Positions 11,036-20,718 of a DNA stretch of 64,000 nt are shown piece by piece. Numbering within the stretch: position 1 is the stretch's first letter; each line of letters opens with the position of its first letter. The stretch spans positions 5,565,501-5,629,500 of the forward strand of contig JAPFFF010000005.1 of NCBI GenBank assembly GCA_039105265.1, read 5' to 3'. The position numbers were made by a program, and so were the translations under genes. The notes under the pieces are model-generated. The model was given only the letters and a program-made list of their open reading frames with translations, was not told the origin of the DNA and did no database searches. The stretch is from Tritrichomonas musculus. Lineage: Eukaryota > Parabasalia > Tritrichomonadida > Tritrichomonadidae.

Positions 11036-11247
11036 ACACATTACCGTGCAACGAATAATTATTCATCTTGGTAATTGATTTTTGGTATTCAAGAAATTCA
11101 AATATGCGGTAAGGAATATTTAAATTTTAAAAAATTATCATTTTAACCTATAGTATATTGATTTTGCCAAGTTAAACATTATCATAGTTTAGAAAAATAG
11201 AGATTAATATAAGTATTAATGAATCGGTTTTTTTAAATTCACAGGCT
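11036..11247 (+). repeat. tRNA-Asn upstream flank block (U block)
   Basis: About 210 bp immediately upstream of the tRNA. It recurs upstream of the tRNA genes at 20719 and 23539 and as detached pieces at 24935-25066 and 26213-26268. It carries AAACCGATTCATTAATAC on the opposite strand, and its last bases before the tRNA are ACAGGCT. Confidence 0.85.
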
Positions 11248-11321
11248 TCCTCCCTAACTCAGTTGGTTAGAGTGTCAGACTGTTAATCTGGAAGTCGTGT
11301 GTTCGATCCACACGGGAGGAG
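11248..11321 (+). tRNA. tRNA-Asn (GUU)
   Basis: The 74 bases are identical to the tRNA at 7462-7535, with anticodon loop CTGTTAA, perfect acceptor stem and a following T10 run. It is in opposite orientation to the tRNA at 20719. Together with the U blocks and part of the inserted TIR element, the two form a ~560-bp inverted repeat around the large retroelement. Confidence 0.97.
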
Positions 11322-11398
11322 TTTTTTTTTTCATTTTTATTTTTGAGGTTTTGGTTAACTTTAACTACACATTCGTGGTTCGGCACCTTCTGCTGTAC
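11322..11398 (+). repeat. Truncated D block after tRNA-Asn
   Basis: The first ~77 bp of the D block (T run, CATTTTTATTTTTGAGG, GGTTAACTTTAACTAC) follow the tRNA. Similarity to other copies stops near 11398 and plain AT-rich DNA follows. Confidence 0.75.
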
Positions 11399-13149
11399 GA
11401 TTGATATATTTATCTCGATATAAAAATAAGTTATAATGAAAATTATAATATATTTATTATATAAAAACAATTTTAAAAATTATTTTTTCTTCAAATACTA
11501 TTATTAATATTAAATAAAAATTGCATGTGTAATGATTTACGAAATTCTTCTCAAAGATAAAAGAAAATCTAGTTTTGACGAATCAAATAAAAAGAGTAAT
11601 ATTAAAATAAAATAATATTAAAATATGAAAAACAAAACGCTGGCCAATTCCAAACTGAGAACAAATTAACTATAAACCTTCGAAAGGTCACCTCAAAATA
11701 TTAACCAGACCACAAATTTTTTTTTGGGGTCACTACCCAAAAAAAAAATGAAGAGTTCGCGTTTGACCCTTTTATTTCTAGTGTATTTTTTGGATTATTT
11801 TTTATAAAATCATGTTCTATAATTAATTTTTTATTGATTCATGCATTTTTTTAAAGTGAATTTTGATTTTAGAAAATAAAATTTAATGATATGACTTGTT
11901 ATATGAAATATTTCAAATTTTATTTAAAGTAAAGTTCAAAACCCCCTAACGATAAAAAAACCCCCTAACTTTTTTAAAATTTGAGAGAAAACTTCTTATA
12001 GATCAATAAATATTCATTCATTTTAATATATTTAATAATGTATTCAATATTATTTATGTATTATAATTTAGAAGCCCTGATTTTAACTTTACAAAACCCC
12101 CTAACTTTTTTCCTAATTTTAATTTAAATTCAAAAGAAAGTACTTTTTGCCATCAAAAAAGGCTAATTTGAGAGGGAAAAATGGTCAAAAAAAGTTAGGG
12201 GGTTGTTGAAAAAGTTAGGGGGTTTATTCCTTTTCTTTAGAAAAGAATTTTTTATTTGAAAATCAAGTAATAGTTTGTCAAAACAGGATAATCTTTTAAA
12301 ATCTGAAATAGTTATTAATATATCTTAATATTGTATTCAAACATGAAATAAAAGAACCAAATGCCAAAATTTTTTAATTATATAAGTGATTAGTAACATT
12401 AATTAATAGCGAAATAAACTAAAATGCATAGTATAAATGTTGAAAAAAAGATAAAAAATATAAAACAAGTAAATGAATAGTTAATATTATTTAAAATTTG
12501 TAGATTTCAAAGCTTAATATAAAAAAATATTACATAACTTAAATTTATGTATTATTTCTCTTTTCATAAGTCATCTAAACAATAAATTAAATGACAATGA
12601 AAATCAGAAAAAAATACAATACAAATAAAAATCAATTAACTTTCAAGAAAAAAGGTTTTATGATATTAAAAATCGTAATTAAATAGAATGATAGAGAAAA
12701 TAATTTCAAAAAACAATTTTTGAGAAAAATATCAGATGCATTATTCTAATGAAATAAAAATTTTTATTAAAAAGGATTAAAAAGCTTGTAAATTTTTTAA
12801 TAAACCTTTTTTTATATAAATATTTATTCCACATTTTGAGATAAATGAATTTTAAAAATTTCGGGTCAAAAACCGCTTTGGGTAGGCGGTAATTTGCGAC
12901 CCCTGGTCAAAATATACCTAAAATTTTTGACCCGATTGAAAATGGATAAATCGGGTACCCCTTACAAGGTCTAATTAACTATGATAATTGTTTTTCTGAC
13001 CATATAGCACCAGAATTTTTTTTATTTTTTTATTTTGGAATGCGCCAGTCCAAACATCTTGAAACTTTGTGATTTAATTTACCATATATATAATAATTCA
13101 TATTATAATTTTTGAACTGATTTAATAAAATTGAGAAAAATGTGAAAAT
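11399..13149. other. AT-rich region with five CCCCCTAAC motifs, no gene
   Basis: No credible coding region was found. CCCCCTAAC occurs at about 11942, 11961 and 12097 on the plus strand, and as GTTAGGGGG at about 12193 and 12213. The two orientations could pair across ~100-250 bases. A second short motif, GGTCAC/GGGTCA with ACCC, appears near 11690-11750 and 12865-12960. Confidence 0.5.
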
Positions 13150-13522
13150 AAGAATGGAGTCAAAAGGAATGAGAAATCAAGGGAACAAAAAGGCGCGATC
13201 GAAGGAACTGGAATAAACAACACGAGAAAGATGAGAATAATAACATAAGAGTAAAAAAAATGAAGTTTTGGTTAAAGAATATATATCTGATCGAATGATA
13301 AGAGCTGAGATAGAGAAATTGTAACGTGTAAAAGTAGTATAACTGAGTGATATATCGAGTGGTCGGACATTGTGATATGTCTTCTAATATAATTGAAATC
13401 AGTTTTGAAAATTTTGAGAAAACTCGAAAAGAATGGTATCAATCGACTCAGCAGAAGGTGCCGAACCACGAATGTGTAGTTAAAGTTAACCAAAACCTCA
13501 AAAATAAAAATGAAAAAAAAAA
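13150..13522 (-). mobile_element. D block following the large retroelement
   Basis: On the minus strand it begins right after the second tRNA-end copy at 13523-13538 and matches the other D blocks for ~330 bp (CAAAACTGATTTCAATTATA, TCAGATATATATTC). Homology weakens near 13190. Its position shows that the large element inserted upstream of an existing short element, or the reverse, at the same target. Confidence 0.7.
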
Positions 13523-13538
13523 CTCCTCCCGTGTGGAT
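13523..13538 (-). repeat. 3' target-site duplication of the large retroelement (16 bases of tRNA-Asn end)
   Basis: Minus strand ATCCACACGGGAGGAG, identical to bases 20719-20734 of the intact tRNA on the other side of the element. It is followed by a T run, as in a normal tRNA-Asn locus. Confidence 0.92.
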
Positions 13539-13568
13539 TGTTTATTAAAAAACCATTAGAGTAAGAAA

Positions 13569-13613
13569 GCACGTAATCGTGCATAAAAGAAGCGTGAGTG
13601 ATGGCTCACTCAC
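13569..13613 (-). other. Two stem-loops in the retroelement 3' tail
   Basis: An 8-bp perfect stem with a 4-base loop (GTGAGTGA/TCACTCAC, 13594-13613) overlaps the ORF stop codon. A second 5-bp stem (GCACG/CGTGC, 13569-13582) follows it. Related tails keep a stem at the same place with different bases: GTGAGTGA/TCACTCTC at 29676-29695 and GAAAGTT/AACTTTC at 22738-22756. I infer an RNA structure read by the RT. Confidence 0.65.
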
Positions 13614-16600
13614 AGTTAGAAGTCGATGAAGAATCTGAAAAATCTGAAACATCATTAAGAATCATTCCCTCTGAATTGGCATTTCTCCAATAAGGAACAG
13701 AACCTGAGTTAACAAGGACATCGTTGTCACTATCTGAGGAATCATCAGTAGTGGTTTTCGAAAAAGAACGATCAATAATAGGAGTAGAATGGTTACTGTC
13801 ATCATTGATAAGTTGGTCCCAAGTATTATCATCAATGGAATTCATAGAACAATTCTGATAATCGGATTGAGATTGGATATCAGAAGAGGAAAGTTGATCA
13901 TCAGAGTTTACTGAATTATCAGAATTAACTGAGATGTCGGTAGAGTTATGAGTTTGGTTGTTGGAAACAACAATGTTGTTGTGTGCCGGAGGATACCAAT
14001 GATAAGCTATGAACATCGATTCGCGTAAAGATGTGATAACCATTTGCTTTGCTATTTTCTTCCAGTCTGCTTCCGTACCAGTAATTCTTTTCAACTCATC
14101 TAACGTTTCACTGGGAATAGCACCAAGAGAAGATACAACGATTACAAAGAAATCAACATCGCAATTGAATTGAACTTTACAATCTTCGATGAGTGATTTG
14201 TATTTGTTCAGCTTCTGTTGTCTTCTAAGATTGAGAGTTGAAATTGTACCATGTTCATCATCGTCAGTCAACATTCCATAAGGAATCGTAATTTCAACGA
14301 TGTGCAATTTGTCATTCTTCCACCAGAAAAGATCTGGTTTAAGATCAGCATTCTCACCTTCAAGTCGTCCGCCGTCGCGGCTCCGAACGACCTGGTTAGA
14401 ATGAACTATGGCACGTTTATGATCAGTAATGTATTTATTGATAATAAGAGCAATGGCATCGTGTCTTTTAGTAAATTCGTGTTTTCTATAAGAGCAACCA
14501 TTTAGCAAATGGTGAATGGTTTCGATCTGTCCACAACATTTACAATTGCCGTCATCTTGTCTATGAGTTTGTCTTCTTTTCATACTGCCTGTAAAGAGAG
14601 AACCAAGTCTGGCTTTAAATGAAAAATTAACAATAGAATCAGCAGCGTTAATTCTTTGAGAAATGTAGAAATTGCTAATAGGAGAATTCTTCAGTGTTTC
14701 GAAAGTATGTCCTTTTAATCTATTCTTAAGAAGTGAAGATATGTGTCTCTTTTGAATCACTTTCATGATAAACTTCATAACTTTCATGTAATTAACTTTG
14801 ATTTCAGTTTGCTCGTCATCAGTATTCAAAGGTTTAATTGAAAAACCGGTATCGTCATGATTCATTTGAAGATTGAGATCGTGCAAGGCTTTAACAGTGC
14901 GTGAAAGAAGGTTCGAAGTTCCGCACCGATTGTTGCCTTTAATTGCACCAAATTCGGTCACGGGCACATGCAAAAAAGGTGAATCATCTTGGACATCAGC
15001 ATCACGAAATTGCATTTCATCATTGTCTGAAGCAGTGATGAAGTGCTTGACGTTTTTGTCCTTAGATTCGTGCATTCCCATATATAAGCGAATTGTAAGT
15101 GCTTTATGTCGTTCAGACAAGCATTGTAAGTTTAAACCACCATCATGTTTGGAAGAATAAAACCAATCCGTTGGAACACCAGCTATACCGATTTTTTTTG
15201 AGATGCGTCCTCGTATGAATTCATCTAATTCATTGAGTTTGGTCGTAGAAACTGCGTTGATCATCAATTCATAATCCAATTGAGGGAGTATGAACTTTTT
15301 GATAGCATCTACTGATTGCATCGTCCTCAGGGCACTAGATGTGATTTTGCTCACATCTCTTTTGAGGTCAAGGATTTTTTGAAAGATGTGATGTTTTCTT
15401 CGAGAGAGTTTAGCCGCTAGAGGTAAACCCAAGTAGTGTAAGGAACCTTGAATGCTGATATTTTTAACAGATTCCCCGTTAATTGAAAAGTGATTCTGCA
15501 TTGAAGCTCGAGTTCTGTTGTCCATTGTGAATGCAAATGAAGCACACTTGTTCACATTAATTTTCATGTTGCCTGCATATTTACAAAACGATTGAACGAC
15601 ATCGATGAGATTATTCATGCCCATTTCTGAATCAGAAAAGAGAACAATGTCGTCAGCATAAGCCTGGACAGAAGTAGATCTGTCATACCAGTGATAACCC
15701 TCATCTTGTGCAAGGTCATTTAATTTGACCAATAACGGTTCTATTCCAACATTGAACAATGTAGGGCTAAGTGGGCAACCCTGTTTGACACCTTTGGCAA
15801 ATTCAATTTCATCACTAATGCGTCCATTAGAGACGATTCTGGTGGAAGCGTTTTTATAAGATGCAAGAATGCTCTTGACAAAAAGTTTGTCAAAACCGAG
15901 GTCCAGAAGGTTCTTCTTAAAGAGTTCATGTGGGATTGACCCAAAGGCATCCTTGAAATCTATCGTCAAAATGTAAAGATTCTTCTGATGTCGAGCTGCA
16001 TGATGAATCATCTCATCAGCGGTAACGATATGCTCTGCGGCACCAGAAGGAATTTTCATAAAACCTTTCTGTTGGCAATTAATGAATCTCCTGTATTCAT
16101 TTAAAGTTTGGAGAGTGCGTGAGATATGGCACATTATAATTCTGTATAGAGTGGATGTTATTGTGATAGGTCTCCAAGATCTAGTGTTGTTGACTTCACC
16201 TTTCTTGTATAGCATTATCGTTTTACAAGATTTAAGAATGGACGGGAAACTACCAGTTGATAACATTACATTCAGAGTCGTTTTGATAATGCGCGTTGAA
16301 ACATCATTGCCTAGCTTCCAGATGGAATTACAAATACCATCACAGCCAACCGCAGAAAGGTTAGATCTACTTTTGATCGCATCTTTAATGGATTTATCCG
16401 ACATGAGAAGCTCAGTGAAATACGAGTTGTCTTCATCTGAAAGAATATGATCAAGTGTGAATTTTTGGCGAGGTTCGAAGTCCGCGACCTCACTCCAAGC
16501 CTTGCCATAGTCTTCCACAAAACTTTCGACTGGAACGGTGCATTCAGGGGTATCACTGTTAAGAATGAACCAATCGAGAGTTTTTTTGGAGTCTTCTTGA

Positions 16601-19600
16601 TAAGCTTTCTGGATGAATTTCTTGTAACCATCGGATGAGTTCTCTTTGTATTTCGACTCAAGGTCAAATAATTTCGCTTTGAGGAATGATAGTTTATCTT
16701 CGAAATTACCTGCGTTGAGAATTGCATCCACTGTATCAATGTCACGACCTCCCACGAGTACCACAAAATCGTCAGGAGCGCGTGAAAGGAAGTCAATTAA
16801 TTTATCTTTCAGGTCGGCAATCAGATTTAAAGTTGGCTGATTATTAATGTCGCCTTCAGTCAAAGTGTGCAGCAACTCAATGCCGGCAGTGAATTTGCTA
16901 GCGGCTTTGAGTTGAATAGGAACTTCAAAAGACCGAGGCTTTTTCTTTTTCTTCTTTTTAGAGTTGAATGCTGGAATGTGCAGAGCACCACGGATTTCTT
17001 TCCTGAGAATGAGAAAGATTTTGGCCAGTACACCATTCCAAAGCAAGAGACGATCGTCGTCAGACAAAACAAGAGACTTATTAGAAGTGAGATAAGTGAA
17101 CTTGTCAATGAGGATAGAAATTTTACCTTCAAAGACATTAGATATCTTTTTTCTAATCTTTTGAATCCGTTCGCCCCAAATCTTAGGGAGATATACAATG
17201 CCGTCATTTTCTTCTTTGCATTTATTGATCCAGGAAACGGATTTATCAAGGAAGGAAGACAGATCTTCCTGAATCTCAGAAGTAGGAGGCGAAATAGACT
17301 GAATATCATCATCATTGGATTGAGCAGTCGTGTCAGCATCGGAATTACCATTAAGCGCATGAAGACGTTCTTCAGGCATTCCCTCATTGACAATAAGAAT
17401 GCCGTTTCTACGTCGAGCACGCAGTCTTTGTTCACGAGATCTCCTATTCACCATCGCAGCAGCATGATCAGGGTTGTCACCTTCAGGTTCAATAGGAAGA
17501 TCTCGTTCAATTTCAACATTGTGAGAATGAGTGGAGAGATCACGAACTGCATCGGCAATGTCTTTGTTAGACTGAGAGATGACATCATCATCTAAGTCAA
17601 CATCTAGCCATCTAGCATTAAGGGAAATATTCATGAAGTATCTCCTACTGCCTTCGACATTGGCAGCCGGATGAGAAGATTTAGTGTGTTGCTGAACTTT
17701 CTTTTTATCTTGACCGATAAAATGTTTGCAACGCATACATAAACAACCAGCGACATTATGAAATAGATCATTACCAGTGAGCAATTTGTTTTTGTGTTTA
17801 GCATGACAGCAGATCGCTGCCCAAAGCAATCCGATTTCGCGGCGAAGAACATCAAGATCTTGATGATTATGTTTAATGTGGCAAGCTAAAGCACTGGCGT
17901 TGTTGACGATATAATTGCAATCAGCGACAGGACATTTATGTATAATCCTGAATTTAGGTAAGTCAGATGGGAAGTCATCATCGATAATTTCCCATCTCAG
18001 CTTACAATTGTATACAAATTCAACTGCAGCATGCTCATTGGGTAAGAACCTGTCTCCATGCTTGAATTTCCAATGAGCATGCAGAGCTGCGCATGATTGA
18101 AAGACGTCCTCACATAGCGGGCAATAAAATTGTCCTACTCCAAGCCATCTGAACGTTTTTTTCATGTACAGAATGATAGGAATATTAAAGAACTCAACAT
18201 CAGAAAATTGATGAAAGTTGATATGCGTATCTTTAACTTTCTTAAGAAAGTCAACTAGCTGGACTTTCGTTTCAATGGATTTAAGACCGTCAATAATCCA
18301 TTGTAATGAAAGATCGACATCATGATCACTATAAGAATTAGAATCATTATGATCACCATCATCAGAGTTTCTAGAAGTTAACGATGAGTTAGAGGAAGTA
18401 AGACCCGTGTCAGAGTTATTCTGACTTTGAGCTGGAAAGTCGGATGAGTGAAAATCTGAGCCGGAGATCGTCGAGTCAGATTCAGAGGTCAAATCGGAAT
18501 GAGTGCCACAAGAAGTGTGTGAACAAGAACGCGAGCTAGCCAATAAATAAATAGCATTTGCAAGCTTCTCGATCTTGTCAGTGAGTGGGCGGTCCTCTGG
18601 AAGAGTATGCAGAGGAATCTCTTTATCCTTCCACTCAACAGTGAACTTCGGGACATGAACAACTGTTTTAATAGTGTCATCGACGACTTCGACTATATGA
18701 TTTTGAATGTGCGCTGTTGAAGAAATAAATTGATTTTGAACCTCGACAGCGTGATTTTGTACTGTTGCTTGAGAGATTAACTTACTTTGATTGACATCAA
18801 CTTGGTGACTTTGAACGTTAGCTGTTGATGAAATGATATGATTATTAACATCAACAGTATGATTTTGAACGGTAGCTTGAGAGATGAAATTACTTTGATT
18901 AACGTCTACTTGATGGTTTTGGACAATAGCTGTTGATGAAATAATTTGATTCTCTATATCAACAGCATGATTCTGAACTGTAGCATTAGATAATAAATTG
19001 ATAGAGTTTACATCAATGTGGTGGTTTTGAACGTTAGCTGTTGATGAGATCAGCTGGTTACTGACATCAACAGCGTGACTTTGGACTGTAGCTTGGGTAG
19101 TCAAACAGTTTTGAGTTACATCGACATGGTGGTTTTGAACGTTAGCTGTTGATGAGATCAGCTGGTTACTGACATCAACAGCGTGACTTTGGACTGTAGC
19201 TTGGGTAGTCAAACAGTTTTGAGTTACATCGACATGGTGGTTTTGAACGTTAGCTGTTGACGAGATCAGCTGGTTACTGACATCAACAGCGTGACTTTGA
19301 ACTGTAGCCTGGGTGCATAAGTTATTATTAATAACGTCAACTAGGTGGTTTTGGACTAGTGCTGTTGATGAAATAACTTGATTATTAACATCAACAGTGT
19401 GATTTTGAACTGCAGCTTTAGTAATTAAGTTGCTATGATCAACTTCAACTTGATGATTCTGAACCTTTGCTTTCGAAGATAACCATTGATAGTCGACATC
19501 AACGGAGTGATTTTCGATAGTCGCAGTTGATGGGGAAGGCTCGTTCTTCAAAGCGACTAGAGGAGCGGGAACAGAAGCAGGCAGAGAAGGATGGATTTCA

Positions 19601-20694
19601 CCGGAAATGGTAGGCAAACACTGCAATTGAGGATTGCTAGTAGGCGAGATGAAGTTGTAAAAGACATTGGTAGGATTAAAGGACCAACTGGAACGGATGT
19701 TTTGCAAGACTGAGTTGAAAAAGGTTCGGTTGCACAAATAATTGCCATTAAAAAGGTTATTGAAACTAACATTTTGTGTAGAATTATTCACAAAGGTAAG
19801 TTGGAAAATATGAGCAACATTTTGGACTAACTGAGAGTTATTTTGATCGAATGTATATGGAGGAACAGGAATACAGTCAGGAGGGAGAAATGAGGAAGGA
19901 ACAACAGTCTTAGAAGCGGATTCTTCCTCCGAAGGAGGGATAAAAGGAGCAAGACTGTTAATAAGAGGTTGACCATTTGTGATCAAAAATTGACCTCTCC
20001 CAACAAGAACACCTTCCGCTGAAATATTGTTTTGTTTATAGAATAAAGGCAAGTGTGGCGCTAAAGAGGGGTCACAGGTGACAATAATCCACAAAGGATT
20101 GGGATGATGATTATCAATCATCGGATTGTAATGAATGCCCGCCTGTAAAATAATTTCAGAGCCATGTAAACGGGTAGAATTTGTAGGTGAAATCTCGGAA
20201 GGTTCCTCTACTGAAGTTGCTGAATTAACATTTGCATTAGGTGAATCAGCGAAGTCGTTAGGTGGTGGAGAGGGAATGTCGGGTGGAGGTTGCGAACGAT
20301 TGGGTGAGGTGAAAGAATCGATAGGTTGAGTTCTCCTACCCAAATTTAACATTGAGCATTTACAAGGGCGATTCCGATGAGAGAGGTCGTAGCGATCATA
20401 TTCTACACCTATAGTAGGGTCGAAGTTGGTAGTAGAATTGACGAAATCGAACCCCCTCTGATTAAGATATTTTTGAATATCATGCCGCGAAGCATGGTTA
20501 AGCTTTGAGAATTGGCAAGATGAATTGTAATCGTTAGCAAATGAGGTTCCATTTGTTGGAATTTGAGGTGAATTGATATTCGAGATATTATTTCGATTAT
20601 TGTAGAAATTGTCAATAAAATCGTCGTGAGCGGTATCAATCGATTCAGCTCTTTGCGCTGATTCGGAAAATATACAATTTGTCGGGTAAAACAT
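13606..20694 (-). CDS. Retrotransposon polyprotein: repeats, C2H2 fingers, RT, CCHC, restriction-like endonuclease
   Basis: This 2362-residue protein would reverse-transcribe the element RNA at a nick made in the tRNA-Asn gene. Residues ~150-190 are Pro-rich. Residues 392-673 are sixteen 18-residue repeats of the type VQNHxVDVxNQxISSTA. C2H2/Cys-His fingers lie near 857-882, 920-945 and 980-1005. RT motifs are SWRPITITSTLYR (~1505), TIDFKDAFGSIPH (~1576), KQGCPLSPTLFN (~1638) and the catalytic YADDIVLFSDS (~1678). CKCCGQ...HHLLNGC (~2051) is the CCHC knuckle. KPDLFWWK...LHIVEITIPYG (~2121) is the endonuclease core. The tail is acidic and Ser/Asn-rich. The ATG at 20694 is the first in frame and is conserved in the second copy. 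No initiator motif is obvious, so its promoter is unknown. It is unusually long for an R2-like protein because of the repeat region. Confidence 0.92.
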   Translation of the reverse strand: MFYPTNCIFSESAQRAESIDTAHDDFIDNFYNNRNNISNINSPQIPTNGTSFANDYNSSCQFSKLNHASRHDIQKYLNQRGFDFVNSTTNFDPTIGVEYDRYDLSHRNRPCKCSMLNLGRRTQPIDSFTSPNRSQPPPDIPSPPPNDFADSPNANVNSATSVEEPSEISPTNSTRLHGSEIILQAGIHYNPMIDNHHPNPLWIIVTCDPSLAPHLPLFYKQNNISAEGVLVGRGQFLITNGQPLINSLAPFIPPSEEESASKTVVPSSFLPPDCIPVPPYTFDQNNSQLVQNVAHIFQLTFVNNSTQNVSFNNLFNGNYLCNRTFFNSVLQNIRSSWSFNPTNVFYNFISPTSNPQLQCLPTISGEIHPSLPASVPAPLVALKNEPSPSTATIENHSVDVDYQWLSSKAKVQNHQVEVDHSNLITKAAVQNHTVDVNNQVISSTALVQNHLVDVINNNLCTQATVQSHAVDVSNQLISSTANVQNHHVDVTQNCLTTQATVQSHAVDVSNQLISSTANVQNHHVDVTQNCLTTQATVQSHAVDVSNQLISSTANVQNHHIDVNSINLLSNATVQNHAVDIENQIISSTAIVQNHQVDVNQSNFISQATVQNHTVDVNNHIISSTANVQSHQVDVNQSKLISQATVQNHAVEVQNQFISSTAHIQNHIVEVVDDTIKTVVHVPKFTVEWKDKEIPLHTLPEDRPLTDKIEKLANAIYLLASSRSCSHTSCGTHSDLTSESDSTISGSDFHSSDFPAQSQNNSDTGLTSSNSSLTSRNSDDGDHNDSNSYSDHDVDLSLQWIIDGLKSIETKVQLVDFLKKVKDTHINFHQFSDVEFFNIPIILYMKKTFRWLGVGQFYCPLCEDVFQSCAALHAHWKFKHGDRFLPNEHAAVEFVYNCKLRWEIIDDDFPSDLPKFRIIHKCPVADCNYIVNNASALACHIKHNHQDLDVLRREIGLLWAAICCHAKHKNKLLTGNDLFHNVAGCLCMRCKHFIGQDKKKVQQHTKSSHPAANVEGSRRYFMNISLNARWLDVDLDDDVISQSNKDIADAVRDLSTHSHNVEIERDLPIEPEGDNPDHAAAMVNRRSREQRLRARRRNGILIVNEGMPEERLHALNGNSDADTTAQSNDDDIQSISPPTSEIQEDLSSFLDKSVSWINKCKEENDGIVYLPKIWGERIQKIRKKISNVFEGKISILIDKFTYLTSNKSLVLSDDDRLLLWNGVLAKIFLILRKEIRGALHIPAFNSKKKKKKKPRSFEVPIQLKAASKFTAGIELLHTLTEGDINNQPTLNLIADLKDKLIDFLSRAPDDFVVLVGGRDIDTVDAILNAGNFEDKLSFLKAKLFDLESKYKENSSDGYKKFIQKAYQEDSKKTLDWFILNSDTPECTVPVESFVEDYGKAWSEVADFEPRQKFTLDHILSDEDNSYFTELLMSDKSIKDAIKSRSNLSAVGCDGICNSIWKLGNDVSTRIIKTTLNVMLSTGSFPSILKSCKTIMLYKKGEVNNTRSWRPITITSTLYRIIMCHISRTLQTLNEYRRFINCQQKGFMKIPSGAAEHIVTADEMIHHAARHQKNLYILTIDFKDAFGSIPHELFKKNLLDLGFDKLFVKSILASYKNASTRIVSNGRISDEIEFAKGVKQGCPLSPTLFNVGIEPLLVKLNDLAQDEGYHWYDRSTSVQAYADDIVLFSDSEMGMNNLIDVVQSFCKYAGNMKINVNKCASFAFTMDNRTRASMQNHFSINGESVKNISIQGSLHYLGLPLAAKLSRRKHHIFQKILDLKRDVSKITSSALRTMQSVDAIKKFILPQLDYELMINAVSTTKLNELDEFIRGRISKKIGIAGVPTDWFYSSKHDGGLNLQCLSERHKALTIRLYMGMHESKDKNVKHFITASDNDEMQFRDADVQDDSPFLHVPVTEFGAIKGNNRCGTSNLLSRTVKALHDLNLQMNHDDTGFSIKPLNTDDEQTEIKVNYMKVMKFIMKVIQKRHISSLLKNRLKGHTFETLKNSPISNFYISQRINAADSIVNFSFKARLGSLFTGSMKRRQTHRQDDGNCKCCGQIETIHHLLNGCSYRKHEFTKRHDAIALIINKYITDHKRAIVHSNQVVRSRDGGRLEGENADLKPDLFWWKNDKLHIVEITIPYGMLTDDDEHGTISTLNLRRQQKLNKYKSLIEDCKVQFNCDVDFFVIVVSSLGAIPSETLDELKRITGTEADWKKIAKQMVITSLRESMFIAYHWYPPAHNNIVVSNNQTHNSTDISVNSDNSVNSDDQLSSSDIQSQSDYQNCSMNSIDDNTWDQLINDDSNHSTPIIDRSFSKTTTDDSSDSDNDVLVNSGSVPYWRNANSEGMILNDVSDFSDSSSTSNCE
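18676..19518 (-). repeat. 54-bp coding repeats (16 units), including identical 108-bp pairs
   Basis: The DNA encodes sixteen 18-residue units alternating between two subtypes, so the higher-order period is 108 bp. Within 19018-19310 the 108-bp pair occurs as two apparently identical copies and a third with few changes, which indicates recent expansion. Diverged units of the same type appear in element fragments at 1690, 2480, 24685, 25126 and 25608, so the array is a family trait. Confidence 0.9.
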
Positions 20695-20708
20695 CGAATA
20701 AAATTCCT

Positions 20709-20717
20709 AAAAAAAAA
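20709..20717 (-). terminator. Element-borne T9 run ending the upstream tRNA-Asn transcript
   Basis: Directly after the tRNA discriminator, one A and then nine T residues precede the element's AGGAATTTTATTCGATG. This gives the intact tRNA a Pol III terminator despite the insertion. In the second copy (22667-22676) the same place holds T10. Whether the Ts come from the element or from the duplicated target cannot be decided. Confidence 0.7.
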
Positions 20718-20718
20718 T

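Larger units (their letters stand above)
13539..20718 (-). mobile_element. Full-length tRNA-Asn-targeted RLE-type non-LTR retrotransposon, ~7.18 kb
   Basis: The element lies between two copies of the final 16 bases of tRNA-Asn (13523-13538 and 20719-20734). It has a very short 5' leader of 24 bases including a T9 run, one 2362-codon ORF, and a ~70-base 3' tail with two stem-loops that ends AATAAACA at the junction. There are no long terminal repeats, no poly(A) and no apurinic endonuclease domain. The domain order of zinc fingers, RT, CCHC and restriction-like endonuclease is that of the R2/NeSL/CRE-type early-branching LINEs, which are commonly site-specific. The ORF is unbroken, so it may be recently active. 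A 97%-like N-terminal copy sits at 21274-22676. Confidence 0.9.

Noticed and set aside
11267-11470. 67-residue minus-strand frame across the tRNA-Asn at 11248
   Set aside because: It reads antisense through the tRNA and D block; a shadow frame.
13539-20718. LTR retrotransposon or Maverick interpretation
   Set aside because: No long terminal repeats, integrase, protease motif or DNA polymerase; RT plus CCHC plus restriction-like endonuclease is non-LTR.
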